A stretch of 64,000 bases of DNA from Nakamurella antarctica (GTDB lineage: Bacteria; Actinomycetota; Actinomycetes; Mycobacteriales; Nakamurellaceae), in assembly GCF_003860405.1 (NCBI RefSeq), contig NZ_CP034170.1, positions 682,001 through 746,000 on the forward strand, read 5' to 3'. Position 1 is the first letter of the stretch. Every line of letters starts with the position of its first letter. The translations under genes were made by a program, and so were the position numbers. Below the pieces are notes generated by a model. It worked only from the letters and a program-made list of their open reading frames with translations. It was not told the origin of the DNA and did not search any database. Of this stretch, positions 8,932 through 18,258 are shown piece after piece.

Positions 8932-9034
8932 AGGCCGACGTGAGCCCGCGCACCTAGACAACTCTCATTATTGCGGCGTAGGAGTTGTAGCTGTATTTGC
9001 CCAAGGTGGGCAGAGGATGAGGGTTTCGCTACCG

Positions 9035-10384
9035 ATGAAGCACACAAAGTGGTTGGTGTTGGGGTTGGTTCTGGCCTTAGTGGCTGTGACGGGGGTGCTG
9101 ATTTATCAGAACCGCTCCACGGACACGTCGGCAGCCGGCAGTGACCTGGTCACTGAGACGGTTGTCGTCACGCCCACCGCGGAACTTTATGGCAAGCCGA
9201 GCGCGGACGGTACCGAATCGCTGGCACCGGACGCTCCGACGAGCGTGCCCGGGACGTCCATCTCGCCGGTGCCCGCGAGCCCCTCTGCCACTCCCGCCTC
9301 CTCTGCCACTCCCGAGGTGTCGGCAGCGCCCTCGTCGCTGGCACCCGGTCAGGTTCCGGCCGATGGATCGCGCAAACCCACGAACATCCCGATGACGAAA
9401 CTGAAGCCGGGGGAGAAGGCTCCGCAGTTCATCATCTTCTCTTTTGACGGAGTAGGTAGTTCCGAGAAAATCAACGCCTTCATGGATGCCGCTGCGCCCA
9501 CCAACTCGCGAATGGATGGCTTCCTCACGGACCTCTACCTCCTGACCGACGATAAAGCTGATCTCTACACCGCCCCCGGCGGCACCAAGGGCAAGGCGGC
9601 TGCTGGATTCGGGGGCGACGCGGCTGAAGTTATCAAGCGGGTCAACGACCTCAACAAGTTCTATGCGCTGGGCAACGAGGTGGGCACCCATTACAACGGG
9701 CACTTCTGCGAACTGGGTGCGAACTGGTCCACCGATCAGTGGAACAACGAAATTGACCAGGCCATGGATTTCTTCCAGAACTGGAAGAAGCTCGATAACC
9801 TGCCCGATGCACCGGACCTTGCTATCCCCGTCAGCGAAATCAAGGGGGGGCGTACGCCATGCCTGGCCGGTCGCTTCGACCAGCTGACTCCGGCGTGGAA
9901 GAAGCATGGGTGGACGTACGATTCCTCCGGTGAAAATAAGTTCACCGGCATCGCCTGGCCGCAGCAGGAGGACGGCATCTGGCAGTTCCCCATCCCCACC
10001 GTGTATTCACCAGGTTTCGACGTTCCGGGCTGGAAAAACCCGCTCGTAAAGGCGATGGATTATAACTTTTGGGCCAAGTTCAACAATGCGGTGAACGACC
10101 CTTCGAGCCAGCCCCAGATGACCAAAATTGTGGCTGACACTTATAGCTACATGTACGACCAGGCATATAATGGCAACCGCGCTCCCGTCATTGTGGCTAA
10201 CCATTTCAACAATTGGAACGGCAACTCCTTCAATCCCGCCGCCCTGCAATTCATGTCTGAGAAATGCGGCCAGCCCGATACGTACTGCGCCACATTTGGC
10301 GATGTCATCTCCTGGATGCAATTGCAGGATCCCGCGGTACTCAAGTCGCTGCAAGACGCGGCCCCCGTGGCCGCTGGCCCCTGA
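9035..10384 (+). CDS. membrane-anchored NodB-like polysaccharide deacetylase family protein, paralogue 1 of 3
   Basis: The 449-residue protein starts with a signal anchor (residues ~6-25), then a Ser/Thr/Pro/Ala-rich linker to about residue 110, then a catalytic-type domain outside the membrane. The domain shows NodB-like landmarks: IIFSFDGVGS (Asp138), the HxxxH pair in GTHYNGHFC (His219, His223), GGRTPCL in the position of the R-x-P motif, and VIVANHFNNWNGNSF. In classical NodB the first motif is TFDD; here the second, metal-binding Asp is Gly. The substrate is presumably a cell-envelope glycan (inference). The start at 9035 aligns with paralogue 2 (MKQSKW); an in-frame ATG at 9017 is the alternative. 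Confidence 0.8.
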   Translation: MKHTKWLVLGLVLALVAVTGVLIYQNRSTDTSAAGSDLVTETVVVTPTAELYGKPSADGTESLAPDAPTSVPGTSISPVPASPSATPASSATPEVSAAPSSLAPGQVPADGSRKPTNIPMTKLKPGEKAPQFIIFSFDGVGSSEKINAFMDAAAPTNSRMDGFLTDLYLLTDDKADLYTAPGGTKGKAAAGFGGDAAEVIKRVNDLNKFYALGNEVGTHYNGHFCELGANWSTDQWNNEIDQAMDFFQNWKKLDNLPDAPDLAIPVSEIKGGRTPCLAGRFDQLTPAWKKHGWTYDSSGENKFTGIAWPQQEDGIWQFPIPTVYSPGFDVPGWKNPLVKAMDYNFWAKFNNAVNDPSSQPQMTKIVADTYSYMYDQAYNGNRAPVIVANHFNNWNGNSFNPAALQFMSEKCGQPDTYCATFGDVISWMQLQDPAVLKSLQDAAPVAAGP

Positions 10385-10413
10385 GCGAATCGGGCCAGCG
10401 CGCCCACATTCGC
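10385..10413 (+). terminator. hairpin after NodB-like paralogue 1
   Basis: GCGAAT at 10385-10390 pairs with ATTCGC at 10408-10413, and an inner GGGC/GCCC pair (10392-10395, 10402-10405) strengthens the stem. It begins directly after the stop codon. There is no T-tract. It suggests that the second paralogue has its own promoter in the ~120 bases that follow. Confidence 0.55.
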
Positions 10414-10534
10414 CACACCGTCTCGTCCCGCGATTGCGCCCGCTCTCTCCATTTAATGGCGATAGCGGCCACAATCGTGCGAAACTGAGGTCCTTCTATA
10501 GCTGCGGTGTCGTCGAGCGAAGGATTTAAGAGAG

Positions 10535-11824
10535 ATGAAGCAGTCCAAATGGGTCATCCTGGCGTTGGTGATGGCCTTGGTTGTGGTCACGGGAATTTTG
10601 ATTTATCGCAACACGGCCACTGATAATTCCGCCTCTGGCCCGCTCGTGACTGAGACTGTGATGGTCACTCCCACACCAAATATCTACGACAAGCCGACAG
10701 AAACGGTGTCGTCAGAGCCGCCAGCCACCACCCAGGCGGCCGTGAGCTCAGTTCCTGTTCCCAGCGCCGAGACAACGCCGATTGCATCGGCCGAGACCTC
10801 CGCTGCCACGCCGGTTGACGGCTCGCGCAAACCCACCAACATTCCGATGACGAAGTTGGCGCCGGGCGAAAAGCCGCCGCAGTTCATTATTTTTAGCTTC
10901 GATGGGGTGGGCAGCAGCCAAAAACTCAACGAGTTTATGGATGCCGCGGCCCCGAATGACGCACGCTTTACCGGATTTCTGACCGGTCTTTACTTGTTGA
11001 CCGACGATAACAACAATGCCTACACGGCCCCCGGCGCCAGCCAGGGCAGCTCACAGGTGGGTTTCGGTGGCCCCGCCAGCGAAGTCATCAAGCGCGTGAC
11101 GGATCTCAATACCTTTTACCAGCGCGGTAACGAGGTGGGCACCCACTACAACGGGCATTTCTGCGAATTAGGCCAGAATTGGTCGACCGGTCAGTGGAAC
11201 GGTGAGTTGAGCCAGTTCTTCGACTACTTCACCAACTGGAAGACCATCAACGGGTTGCCGGATGCTCCTGATCTGGTGATCCCGGCCTCCGAGGTCAAGG
11301 GCGGGCGTACCCCCTGCTTAAAGCACACGTGGAACCAGGTCGTGCAGTCCTGGAAAGACAACAACATGACGTACGACTCCTCCGACCCCGCCCCCCGCGA
11401 CGGTATTTTCTGGCCGCAACGCGTTGATGGCATCTGGGAGTTCTACATGCCGTATATCTACTCACCAGCATTCGGCGGCAAGGTGACCGCGATGGACTAC
11501 AACTTCTGGGTCAAGTTCAACGGTGCCAAGGAAGAACCGCAAACCCAGCCCGAGCTAACGCAAAAGGTCATTGATACCTACAACTTCATGTACAGCGAGG
11601 CCTATAACGGCAACAGGGCGCCCATCTTGGTGGCCAATCACCTGAACAATTGGAACGGCAACTCATTCAACCCGGCTGCCAAGCAGTTCATGTCGGAAAA
11701 GTGCGGGCTGGCCAATACTTTCTGTGCCACCTACACCGACGTGATTGCGTGGATGGAGATGCAGGACCCCGCAGTGTTGGATGACTTGCTGAACTCGTTC
11801 CCGGTCGCCTACCAGGCCCCCTGA
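10535..11824 (+). CDS. membrane-anchored NodB-like polysaccharide deacetylase family protein, paralogue 2 of 3
   Basis: This 429-residue paralogue has the same architecture as its neighbours: a signal anchor at residues ~6-25, a shorter Ser/Thr/Pro-rich linker to ~95, then the NodB-like domain. Key residues are Asp123 in FSFDGVGS and His204/His208 in GTHYNGHFC, with GGRTPCL and ILVANHLNNWNGNSF further on. It differs in a shortened loop around the region after TYDSS (SDPAPRDGIFWPQR instead of a Gly-Glu-Asn loop) and a shorter stretch before KVTAMDYNFW. The anchor MKQSKWVILALVMAL is very like that of paralogue 1, pointing to recent duplication of those two. Confidence 0.8.
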   Translation: MKQSKWVILALVMALVVVTGILIYRNTATDNSASGPLVTETVMVTPTPNIYDKPTETVSSEPPATTQAAVSSVPVPSAETTPIASAETSAATPVDGSRKPTNIPMTKLAPGEKPPQFIIFSFDGVGSSQKLNEFMDAAAPNDARFTGFLTGLYLLTDDNNNAYTAPGASQGSSQVGFGGPASEVIKRVTDLNTFYQRGNEVGTHYNGHFCELGQNWSTGQWNGELSQFFDYFTNWKTINGLPDAPDLVIPASEVKGGRTPCLKHTWNQVVQSWKDNNMTYDSSDPAPRDGIFWPQRVDGIWEFYMPYIYSPAFGGKVTAMDYNFWVKFNGAKEEPQTQPELTQKVIDTYNFMYSEAYNGNRAPILVANHLNNWNGNSFNPAAKQFMSEKCGLANTFCATYTDVIAWMEMQDPAVLDDLLNSFPVAYQAP

Positions 11825-11994
11825 CCGCACATCGGGAACTGGCGGCCCCCGTTGGGCGCGTCCTTTGCGTTGGCACGTTAAAGCCGTGAGAACCTGAAAC
11901 CTGAGCGCTTCACCTGCATGAACCTGAGAAGCGCCTGCCGATTCGGCGCTCGCTGGGCATGTGCGGCGCTGCTTGATCAGGAGCGAAGAGGGTT

Positions 11995-13338
11995 ATGAAC
12001 CGGGACAGCAACCGCGATACCGATTACCGGGATGAGGATTACGAGCTGGGTGCGTATCCGGAACCGCGGCCCGGTGATTACTTCGGTAGGCCAGGGCGTG
12101 GCAACACTGCCGGCAGCGCTGTGGGCGGCGGCCGTCGTTGGTTGGCCGTTGCGGTGGCCTTTGCGCTAGCTGTGACAACAGGCATTCTCATCTCCCAGAG
12201 TTCGCGCGAGCCAGAAGCTGTTGCGGCGTCGGATCTTTCTACAGACCCAGTGTCCCTGGCCGCCGATGAATCTCTCGCCGAGCAGCCTTCTGGGGCTGCT
12301 GTTCCTGTTGCAGGTGCCCGCAAGGCCACCAACATCCCGATGACAAAGTTGGCGCCGGGCGATAAGGCCCCCCAGTTCATCATCTTTTCTTTCGACGGGG
12401 TCGGCAGCCACACCAAACTTGTCGATTTTATGGCGGCCGCTGCGCCTACAAATTCGCGCTTCGTCGGATTCCTCACGGGCCTTTACTTACTCGAGGACAG
12501 CAAGGGTGGTCTTTACCATGCGCCCGGGGCCGACCCGGGGTCCTCCGATGTGGGGTTCGGTGGAAATACGGCGGAGGTTCTGACCAGGGTGGACGATTTG
12601 AACACGTTCTACCTCGGCGGCAACGAGGTCGGCAGCCACTACAACGGTCATTTCTGCGGTCTTGGAGCCAACTGGTCAACGGCTGAGTGGAACGACGAGC
12701 TCGACCAGTTCTACTCCATCGTTGCCAACTGGCAAAGCATGAACGAGATCCCCAATGCGCCTGCCCTCGCGTTTACCGGTGCCGATATCAAGGGCGGCCG
12801 AACCCCTTGTCTTGCAGGCAAGTTCGACCAGCTGACGCCTTCCTGGAAGGCGCACAACATGACGTACGACTCCTCGGGCGAAAACGAGTTTAGCGGCATG
12901 GCATGGCCTGAGCAGCGAGACGGCATCTGGCAGTTCCCGATTCCGACCATCTACTCTCAGGCCTACGTCGACGCTGGCTGGGGCAACGGCATGGTGAAGG
13001 CGATGGACTACAACTTTTGGTACAAGTTCAACGATGCCACCGACGACCCGGCTTCGGCGGCGCAGCTCACTCCCATGGTCCTGTCGACCTATGAGTACAT
13101 GTACCAGCGGGCCTTTGAGGGCAACCGAGCACCCATCATCGTGGCGAACCACTTCAACGACTGGAACGGCAACTCCTTCAACCCTGCGACCCTGCAGTTC
13201 ATGACGCAAGCGTGCGGGCAGCCCGAGACCTACTGCGCCACTTATCAAGACGTGATCGCGTGGATGGAACTCCAAGATCCGGACGTGCTCTCGGGGCTGC
13301 AGGAACAACGCCCAGTCGCGGACTCCGCCTCGTCCTGA
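11995..13338 (+). CDS. membrane-anchored NodB-like polysaccharide deacetylase family protein, paralogue 3 of 3
   Basis: This 447-residue member has a longer, charged, Asp/Tyr/Arg-rich cytoplasmic N-terminus (residues 1-47) ahead of the membrane helix (~48-67), and a linker that is acidic rather than Ser/Pro-rich. The extracellular domain again has Asp134 in FSFDGVGS, His215 and His219 in GSHYNGHFC, GGRTPCL and IIVANHFNDWNGNSF. GAGGG just upstream supports the start at 11995. It is the most divergent of the three at the N-terminus. The altered cytoplasmic part could mean a different localisation or partner (inference). Confidence 0.8.
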   Translation: MNRDSNRDTDYRDEDYELGAYPEPRPGDYFGRPGRGNTAGSAVGGGRRWLAVAVAFALAVTTGILISQSSREPEAVAASDLSTDPVSLAADESLAEQPSGAAVPVAGARKATNIPMTKLAPGDKAPQFIIFSFDGVGSHTKLVDFMAAAAPTNSRFVGFLTGLYLLEDSKGGLYHAPGADPGSSDVGFGGNTAEVLTRVDDLNTFYLGGNEVGSHYNGHFCGLGANWSTAEWNDELDQFYSIVANWQSMNEIPNAPALAFTGADIKGGRTPCLAGKFDQLTPSWKAHNMTYDSSGENEFSGMAWPEQRDGIWQFPIPTIYSQAYVDAGWGNGMVKAMDYNFWYKFNDATDDPASAAQLTPMVLSTYEYMYQRAFEGNRAPIIVANHFNDWNGNSFNPATLQFMTQACGQPETYCATYQDVIAWMELQDPDVLSGLQEQRPVADSASS

Positions 13339-13430
13339 GCTGGCGCAGCTAGCTCGGGTACCTAGGCTTCTGCGGTACGTCACGGCAATGCTGGGAACTG
13401 CACGCAGTGCTTTCGTGGAAAGCTAGAGAC

Positions 13431-14861
13431 ATGCGGAAATCTTGGTTGCCGAAAGTGCCCGCCAGCACTGCTTCTTGTATGGAAAGCAAACCTGCTACGG
13501 CTGGTGCTGGTGATTCGGGCGGGTTTGGACCGCGCGCATCCGCGATGGACTTCAATTCTTGGTTCAAATGCCGCAGCGTGGCCGGCTATGTTCTGGCGGC
13601 CGCTGGAGTCGCGGCTGCCGGCTTCGCTAGTTACTTTGTCGCCTCGCTGTGGGGATCACCGCGAAATCAGTTCGATCTGAAGATTTACTACAGTGCGGTG
13701 AAATATTGGGTCGGTGGCGGAAACTTGTATTCCTATGCGCAGCCTGACGCAGTGATGGGCACTTTGGGGTTTACCTACCCCCCGTTCGCTGCGACGCTGA
13801 TGACGCCTATGACTCTTCTCAGTTTGGGCGGGGCGCGGCTGTTTGCAGTGTGCACAATAGTTTTGGCCGTAGTGCTGTTGACTTGGGCCATTCTTGCCCA
13901 AAGCGCAGACCTTCGGGGCCCGAGGGGCATTCTCATTGTCGGTACGGTAGCCGCCTTCGGTCTAACGTTGGAGCCTCTTCGGGAAAACGTCACCTACGGG
14001 CAGGTAAACACCTATTTGGTGCTGCTTGTTGTAGTCGATCTTGCGGTGGTCTCCCGATACGCCCCACGATGGGGGGGGGTAGGTATAGGGCTTGCGGCGG
14101 CCATCAAGATTACACCAGGCATCTTCGTCTTGTACTTGATTGCCACAGGTAGGTGGCGTGCAGCGGGGGTGGCAGTTGGGGCTGCCGCAGCGGCAACACT
14201 TCTCAGTGCCATCATCGCGCCTGCGGAAACGTGGGAATACTTCCTGCGCACATTGTGGGACACCTCCAGAGTGGGCTTCCCAGATAGCTTGTTCAATCAG
14301 TCGATCAACGGCTTACTCGCGCGCCTAGTTTCTCCCGAGGTGCCAAACAAAATTCTGTGGATCGTTTGCGCTGCATTCATTTTGGCATTCGGATTGTGGA
14401 GAGCTAGGCATCTTTTCCGTCTGGGGGATGACCTTGCCGGGGGTGTCATAGTGGGCACAACGGGGTTGTTGATTAGCCCCGTTAGCTGGACCCACCATGC
14501 GGTGTGGGCGCTGCCAACCGTCATAGTGCTAGTCATCGTGATCAGTCAAAGGACGAAGGGCTCCCATCCTAGTAGGGGCGGGTGGCTCGGTTCGATTGGC
14601 TTGGCCTCATTGGCCATCGCAGCATTCGGATGGATCGTTGAGCCAAGTCGCTACGTTGACGACTTGATACCAGACTGGTCCAGCGCAGGCTGGACATCGC
14701 AGCTGTTGGCGTGCCTTCCGACGCTGTGGATGGTTCTCGTTGTCGTGTTTCTTCCCGCGCGCTCATTCGATCGCTATGGGGAGGGTCCTAGTACTCCTCG
14801 GCGGTCAGCAGCAGCCACTGCGCCAAGTGCGCCGCGAACGATGCCCGCACCAAAACCCTGA
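13431..14861 (+). CDS. GT87 family (DUF2029) membrane glycosyltransferase
   Basis: The 476-residue protein has about ten hydrophobic segments and the GT87 hallmarks: an early Asp in NQFDLKIYYSAVKYWVGGG, GFTYPPFAATLM, LRENVTYGQVNTYLVLL, and the C-terminal LLISPVSWTHHAVWALP. Actinobacterial GT87 enzymes, such as PimE, use polyprenyl-phosphate sugars to mannosylate lipids at the outer face of the membrane; the actual acceptor here is unknown. The start at 13431 has GGAAAG eight bases upstream; an in-frame GTG at 13407 is the alternative. Its 3' end overlaps the convergent soxAG gene by 74 bases. Position next to the NodB-like array suggests an envelope-glycan theme (inference). Confidence 0.85.
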   Translation: MRKSWLPKVPASTASCMESKPATAGAGDSGGFGPRASAMDFNSWFKCRSVAGYVLAAAGVAAAGFASYFVASLWGSPRNQFDLKIYYSAVKYWVGGGNLYSYAQPDAVMGTLGFTYPPFAATLMTPMTLLSLGGARLFAVCTIVLAVVLLTWAILAQSADLRGPRGILIVGTVAAFGLTLEPLRENVTYGQVNTYLVLLVVVDLAVVSRYAPRWGGVGIGLAAAIKITPGIFVLYLIATGRWRAAGVAVGAAAAATLLSAIIAPAETWEYFLRTLWDTSRVGFPDSLFNQSINGLLARLVSPEVPNKILWIVCAAFILAFGLWRARHLFRLGDDLAGGVIVGTTGLLISPVSWTHHAVWALPTVIVLVIVISQRTKGSHPSRGGWLGSIGLASLAIAAFGWIVEPSRYVDDLIPDWSSAGWTSQLLACLPTLWMVLVVVFLPARSFDRYGEGPSTPRRSAAATAPSAPRTMPAPKP

Positions 14862-17800
14862 CCTGGTCGGCATCTTCGCCCGGTGCGAACCCATCGGTAA
14901 TCAGGATGACCGCGCACTGGGCCAGCATGGTCTGAGCGCAACCGGTGCCCGTCATCATCGCCAGGTCGAGTGCGCAACCGTGGGCCAACACCCGCCGTGC
15001 GTTGCGACCGGAAATCCGGAGTGTGGTGCGGGAAGCCGAAACGTCAGTGACGGCAAACAGTTCTGCTTCGTCGCGGGCCAACATGCCCAATCGCGACGTC
15101 AGCTCCGCGGTCCGACCAGGGCCGGCCAACATCAAGAACTCATTGGGACCCAGAGCGAGAAACTCGACGTCGGCGCCCTCGGAGATTTTCCCGGTGCTCG
15201 TCGGTAGAGCAGCACCGAACTCCGCTTCCAGTGCGGCTGCGGCACTACCGCCCCGATAAAGACGCAGGTTCAGCATCGTCGTGAGAGGCTGCTCTGCTAC
15301 CCGGACACCCGTGGCGGGACGTCGAGAAAGCGCTGTGAGGCTGCGATTCCACTCCATCAGGGGTGACTTCGGCAAGCTAGCGGGGCCGTGGAACGGCGCG
15401 AGCGGCTCGGGTTCGCCAGCCGGGTCTCCATCTCGACGTAGACCCTCCGGGTCGAAGAGTACTGACGCTGTGACGGTCGCTGGCACGGGGACTCCATCGA
15501 CCACCGCGTACACGGTGCTGCCCATCCGGTGGTGCCCGTTGATTAACAGAGCGAGAGCAAAACTGGATGCCAAGGCCGCGGAGGGGTAGGAGGACGTGAT
15601 GTGGCCGAGCATTGCCACTGGCGGCGTCAGTGGGCCCCGGTCATCGACCAGCTGGGAGCCTTCGGGGAGGATCCGAGCCCGGTCGTGGGGAAGGAGCCCC
15701 ACCAGTTGTTTCCGGTCGGTCCGCTGGTTCTCCGGCCGCGAGTGTGAACGCTTGCCGAGATAGTCGACCTTTTTCTTAGAAACAGCCCAGCCCATCCCCA
15801 AATCCTGCGGTGTGATGGTGCCATCGGTGTCCTGACCGATGATGGGGTAACCCTTCTCAGCGCGCAGCACGTGCATGGTCTCAGTGCCATAGGGGGTGAG
15901 GCCAATCGGTTCGCCAGCCGCCCAGACACTTCCCCAGAGCGCCGCGGCGTCGAACCACGGCACGTTGATCTCGTAGGCAAGCTCGCCGGAGAAGGAAATT
16001 CGCGCCACTCGGGCGGTAAGACCCGCAACCACCGCGTCCCGCCATGCCATAAACGGAAAGTCGACGTTGTCGACGGTCAGATCGGGGGCAAGTGCGGCGA
16101 GAAGTGAGCGCGATCGTGGTCCGACCAACGCCATGGTGGCCCACTGCTCGGTCACTGAGGTGCACGCAACCCGAAGGTGCGGCCACTCGGTCTGCAGCCA
16201 CTCCTCCATCCAGTCCAGGATTTTCGCGGCGTTGCCAGTGGTCGTGGTGACGAGGAAGCGTTCGGTGGCGAGCCGGAACACGGTGCCATCGTCGAGGGTC
16301 ATCCCGTCGACGTTGCACATCACCCCGTATCGGATGGAGCCGACCTTCAGGGTCGACATCATGTTGGTGTACAGCATGTCCAGGAAGAACCCGGCATCCG
16401 GTCCCGAGACGTCGATCTTGCCGAGAGTGGAACCGTCCATGAACGCGACGGTGGTGCGTGCGGCGATGGTTTCGCGGCGAACGGCCGCGTCCATGTGTTC
16501 GCCGTCCTTCGGGTAGAACCATGGCCGCTTCCACTGCCCGACGTTCTCGAACTCCGCACCGTGTTCCACGTGCCAGCCGTGGGCGCCCGTGGTCCGCACG
16601 GGGTCGTACAGGTCGCCGCGCTCACGCCCGGCAAGGGCGGCAAACGAAATGGAGGTGTACGGGGCCCGAAACTTGGTCACACCCAGCTCGCTGATGTCAA
16701 CGCCTTGCAGCGCCGCCAATACCGCGCTGGTGACCACTCCGGAAGTCTTGCCTTGATCATGTGCGGTGCCGGCGGTGGTGTACCGCTTGACGTGTTCTAC
16801 CGAGAGCAACCCGGCGCCGCTAGCGACGGCAATCTCGGCCACGGTGACATCGCGCTGGATGTCGACGTAGTGGCCGTCAAGGGTGCGCGGGTCGACACCC
16901 GCCGGGAGCACCGCGTAGAGGGCGGCGGACGGGGCGGAAGCTTCTGGCAGGGTGTCTGCGAGGATGCCCACATCAACAGCATCACCGGCGAAAAGTGCTT
17001 GTGCCGCAGCTATTCCCGCTCGGACGGCTTGAGCGTTGGTCCGAGTGCCGGCGACGGAGCCCGCCACCGAGATGGCCTGGGTGGCCTCGCCGGGCACAAA
17101 GGCTCCGGTTCCGGGATCGAAGACCGTGTTTCCACCCGATTGGGAGAACAGCTGGACTGCTGGGTTCCAGCCGCCGCTGATAGCCAAAACCTCAGCCGTA
17201 ATGCGTTGGTAGGAGGCGTTATCCGATCCGGAAGCTGCGCCATTCGCACCGACGAGCACCGCGGACAAAGTCCCCGAGCTGTCGACCTCGGTGCCGGTCA
17301 CCACCGAATGCGCCAGGACCGTGCCCGTGAAACCCGCGGGCACGGTTGCCCCGGAAGCGCGCGGGTCCACCACACTCACGTTGGCGCCAGCGGCTTGCAG
17401 ATCTGCAGCAACCCAATAAGCGTCGTCATTTTCGGTGAATACAACGATATTGTCGCCAGCGAGAACGCCGTACCGGTGCAGGTAAACCCGAACAGATTCG
17501 GCGAGCATGACCCCGGGCACGTCGTTGCCGGCGAAGGCGATGCTGCGTTCGTGGGCGCCGGTAGCCAGGATCACGTGGCCGGCGCGAATGCGCCAGATGC
17601 GTTCGCGGACAGCGTCTTCGCCAAGTCCATGACCGGGATGATCGGTGCGGTGTTCAACGGCGATCAGGTAGTTCTTGTCGTAGTACCCGGTAACGGTGCT
17701 GCGCTGCAGGTGCGTCACGGAGGGCAGAGAGACTAGCGCCGACGTCATGTCTGCAACCCAGGCGAGCTCGGCAGGCGTGAGCAGGGCGCCACCTGCTTCT

Positions 17801-18258
17801 GGTCGGTCGTCGATCAGCAAAACTCGCACGCCTTGGCTGCCTGCCTGCAGAGCGGCGGCGAGACCGGCGGGGCCAGCTCCGACGACCAGCAGCTCGCAGT
17901 GGAAGTGAAACGCGTCGTAGCTGGCGGGGTCTGCGACCGTGGCCAGTCGGCCCTGTCCGCGGAGGGACCGCGCGACAAGACCCTCTCTCAGCTCCACGGT
18001 GGTGGCAGTCAGCATCGGCTCGGGAAACGGCTCTTCGATCTGAATGATGGCCGTACTTTCCTCGGGGCCCGCGCTGGTGATGCCGCGCGGACGGCCTTTC
18101 ATGATGGAACTTCCAACGATGCTCACGCCGTTGCCGAGCAAGGCGGAAGCTACAGTGTCGCCAGCGAAACCCTTCAATGGGGCGCCGTCAAACATGAAGG
18201 CCAGCGGCTGGTTTCGGTCGATGCGGCTACCGAAGGCGGGAAGGCGGGAGGCGCTCAT
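14788..18258 (-). CDS. soxA: sarcosine oxidase alpha-gamma fusion (SoxA-SoxG)
   Basis: This 1156-residue protein is the large subunit of heterotetrameric sarcosine oxidase, which demethylates sarcosine to glycine and passes the methyl carbon to tetrahydrofolate. Residues ~1-110 form the N-terminal ferredoxin-like domain; ~123-500 the dinucleotide-binding oxidoreductase part with LLVVGAGPAGLAAAL; then an aminomethyltransferase (GcvT-like) domain ending around GVPVPATVTASVLFDPEG. Instead of stopping there, as SoxA does at roughly 960-1000 residues, the frame continues into ~190 residues (from SPLMEWNRSLTAL) that match the separate gamma subunit SoxG. The start at 18258 overlaps the soxD stop as ATGA; an upstream extension of the frame is rejected. 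Confidence 0.9.
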   Translation of the reverse strand: MSASRLPAFGSRIDRNQPLAFMFDGAPLKGFAGDTVASALLGNGVSIVGSSIMKGRPRGITSAGPEESTAIIQIEEPFPEPMLTATTVELREGLVARSLRGQGRLATVADPASYDAFHFHCELLVVGAGPAGLAAALQAGSQGVRVLLIDDRPEAGGALLTPAELAWVADMTSALVSLPSVTHLQRSTVTGYYDKNYLIAVEHRTDHPGHGLGEDAVRERIWRIRAGHVILATGAHERSIAFAGNDVPGVMLAESVRVYLHRYGVLAGDNIVVFTENDDAYWVAADLQAAGANVSVVDPRASGATVPAGFTGTVLAHSVVTGTEVDSSGTLSAVLVGANGAASGSDNASYQRITAEVLAISGGWNPAVQLFSQSGGNTVFDPGTGAFVPGEATQAISVAGSVAGTRTNAQAVRAGIAAAQALFAGDAVDVGILADTLPEASAPSAALYAVLPAGVDPRTLDGHYVDIQRDVTVAEIAVASGAGLLSVEHVKRYTTAGTAHDQGKTSGVVTSAVLAALQGVDISELGVTKFRAPYTSISFAALAGRERGDLYDPVRTTGAHGWHVEHGAEFENVGQWKRPWFYPKDGEHMDAAVRRETIAARTTVAFMDGSTLGKIDVSGPDAGFFLDMLYTNMMSTLKVGSIRYGVMCNVDGMTLDDGTVFRLATERFLVTTTTGNAAKILDWMEEWLQTEWPHLRVACTSVTEQWATMALVGPRSRSLLAALAPDLTVDNVDFPFMAWRDAVVAGLTARVARISFSGELAYEINVPWFDAAALWGSVWAAGEPIGLTPYGTETMHVLRAEKGYPIIGQDTDGTITPQDLGMGWAVSKKKVDYLGKRSHSRPENQRTDRKQLVGLLPHDRARILPEGSQLVDDRGPLTPPVAMLGHITSSYPSAALASSFALALLINGHHRMGSTVYAVVDGVPVPATVTASVLFDPEGLRRDGDPAGEPEPLAPFHGPASLPKSPLMEWNRSLTALSRRPATGVRVAEQPLTTMLNLRLYRGGSAAAALEAEFGAALPTSTGKISEGADVEFLALGPNEFLMLAGPGRTAELTSRLGMLARDEAELFAVTDVSASRTTLRISGRNARRVLAHGCALDLAMMTGTGCAQTMLAQCAVILITDGFAPGEDADQVRVLVRASFAAHLAQWLLLTAEEY

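Noticed and set aside
8017-8961. 314-residue reverse open frame
   Set aside because: It is antisense to the acyl-CoA ligase and has no domain features.
16177-17736. 519-residue forward open frame
   Set aside because: It lies wholly antisense to soxAG, whose protein matches known domains throughout. Long antisense frames are common in GC-rich genomes.
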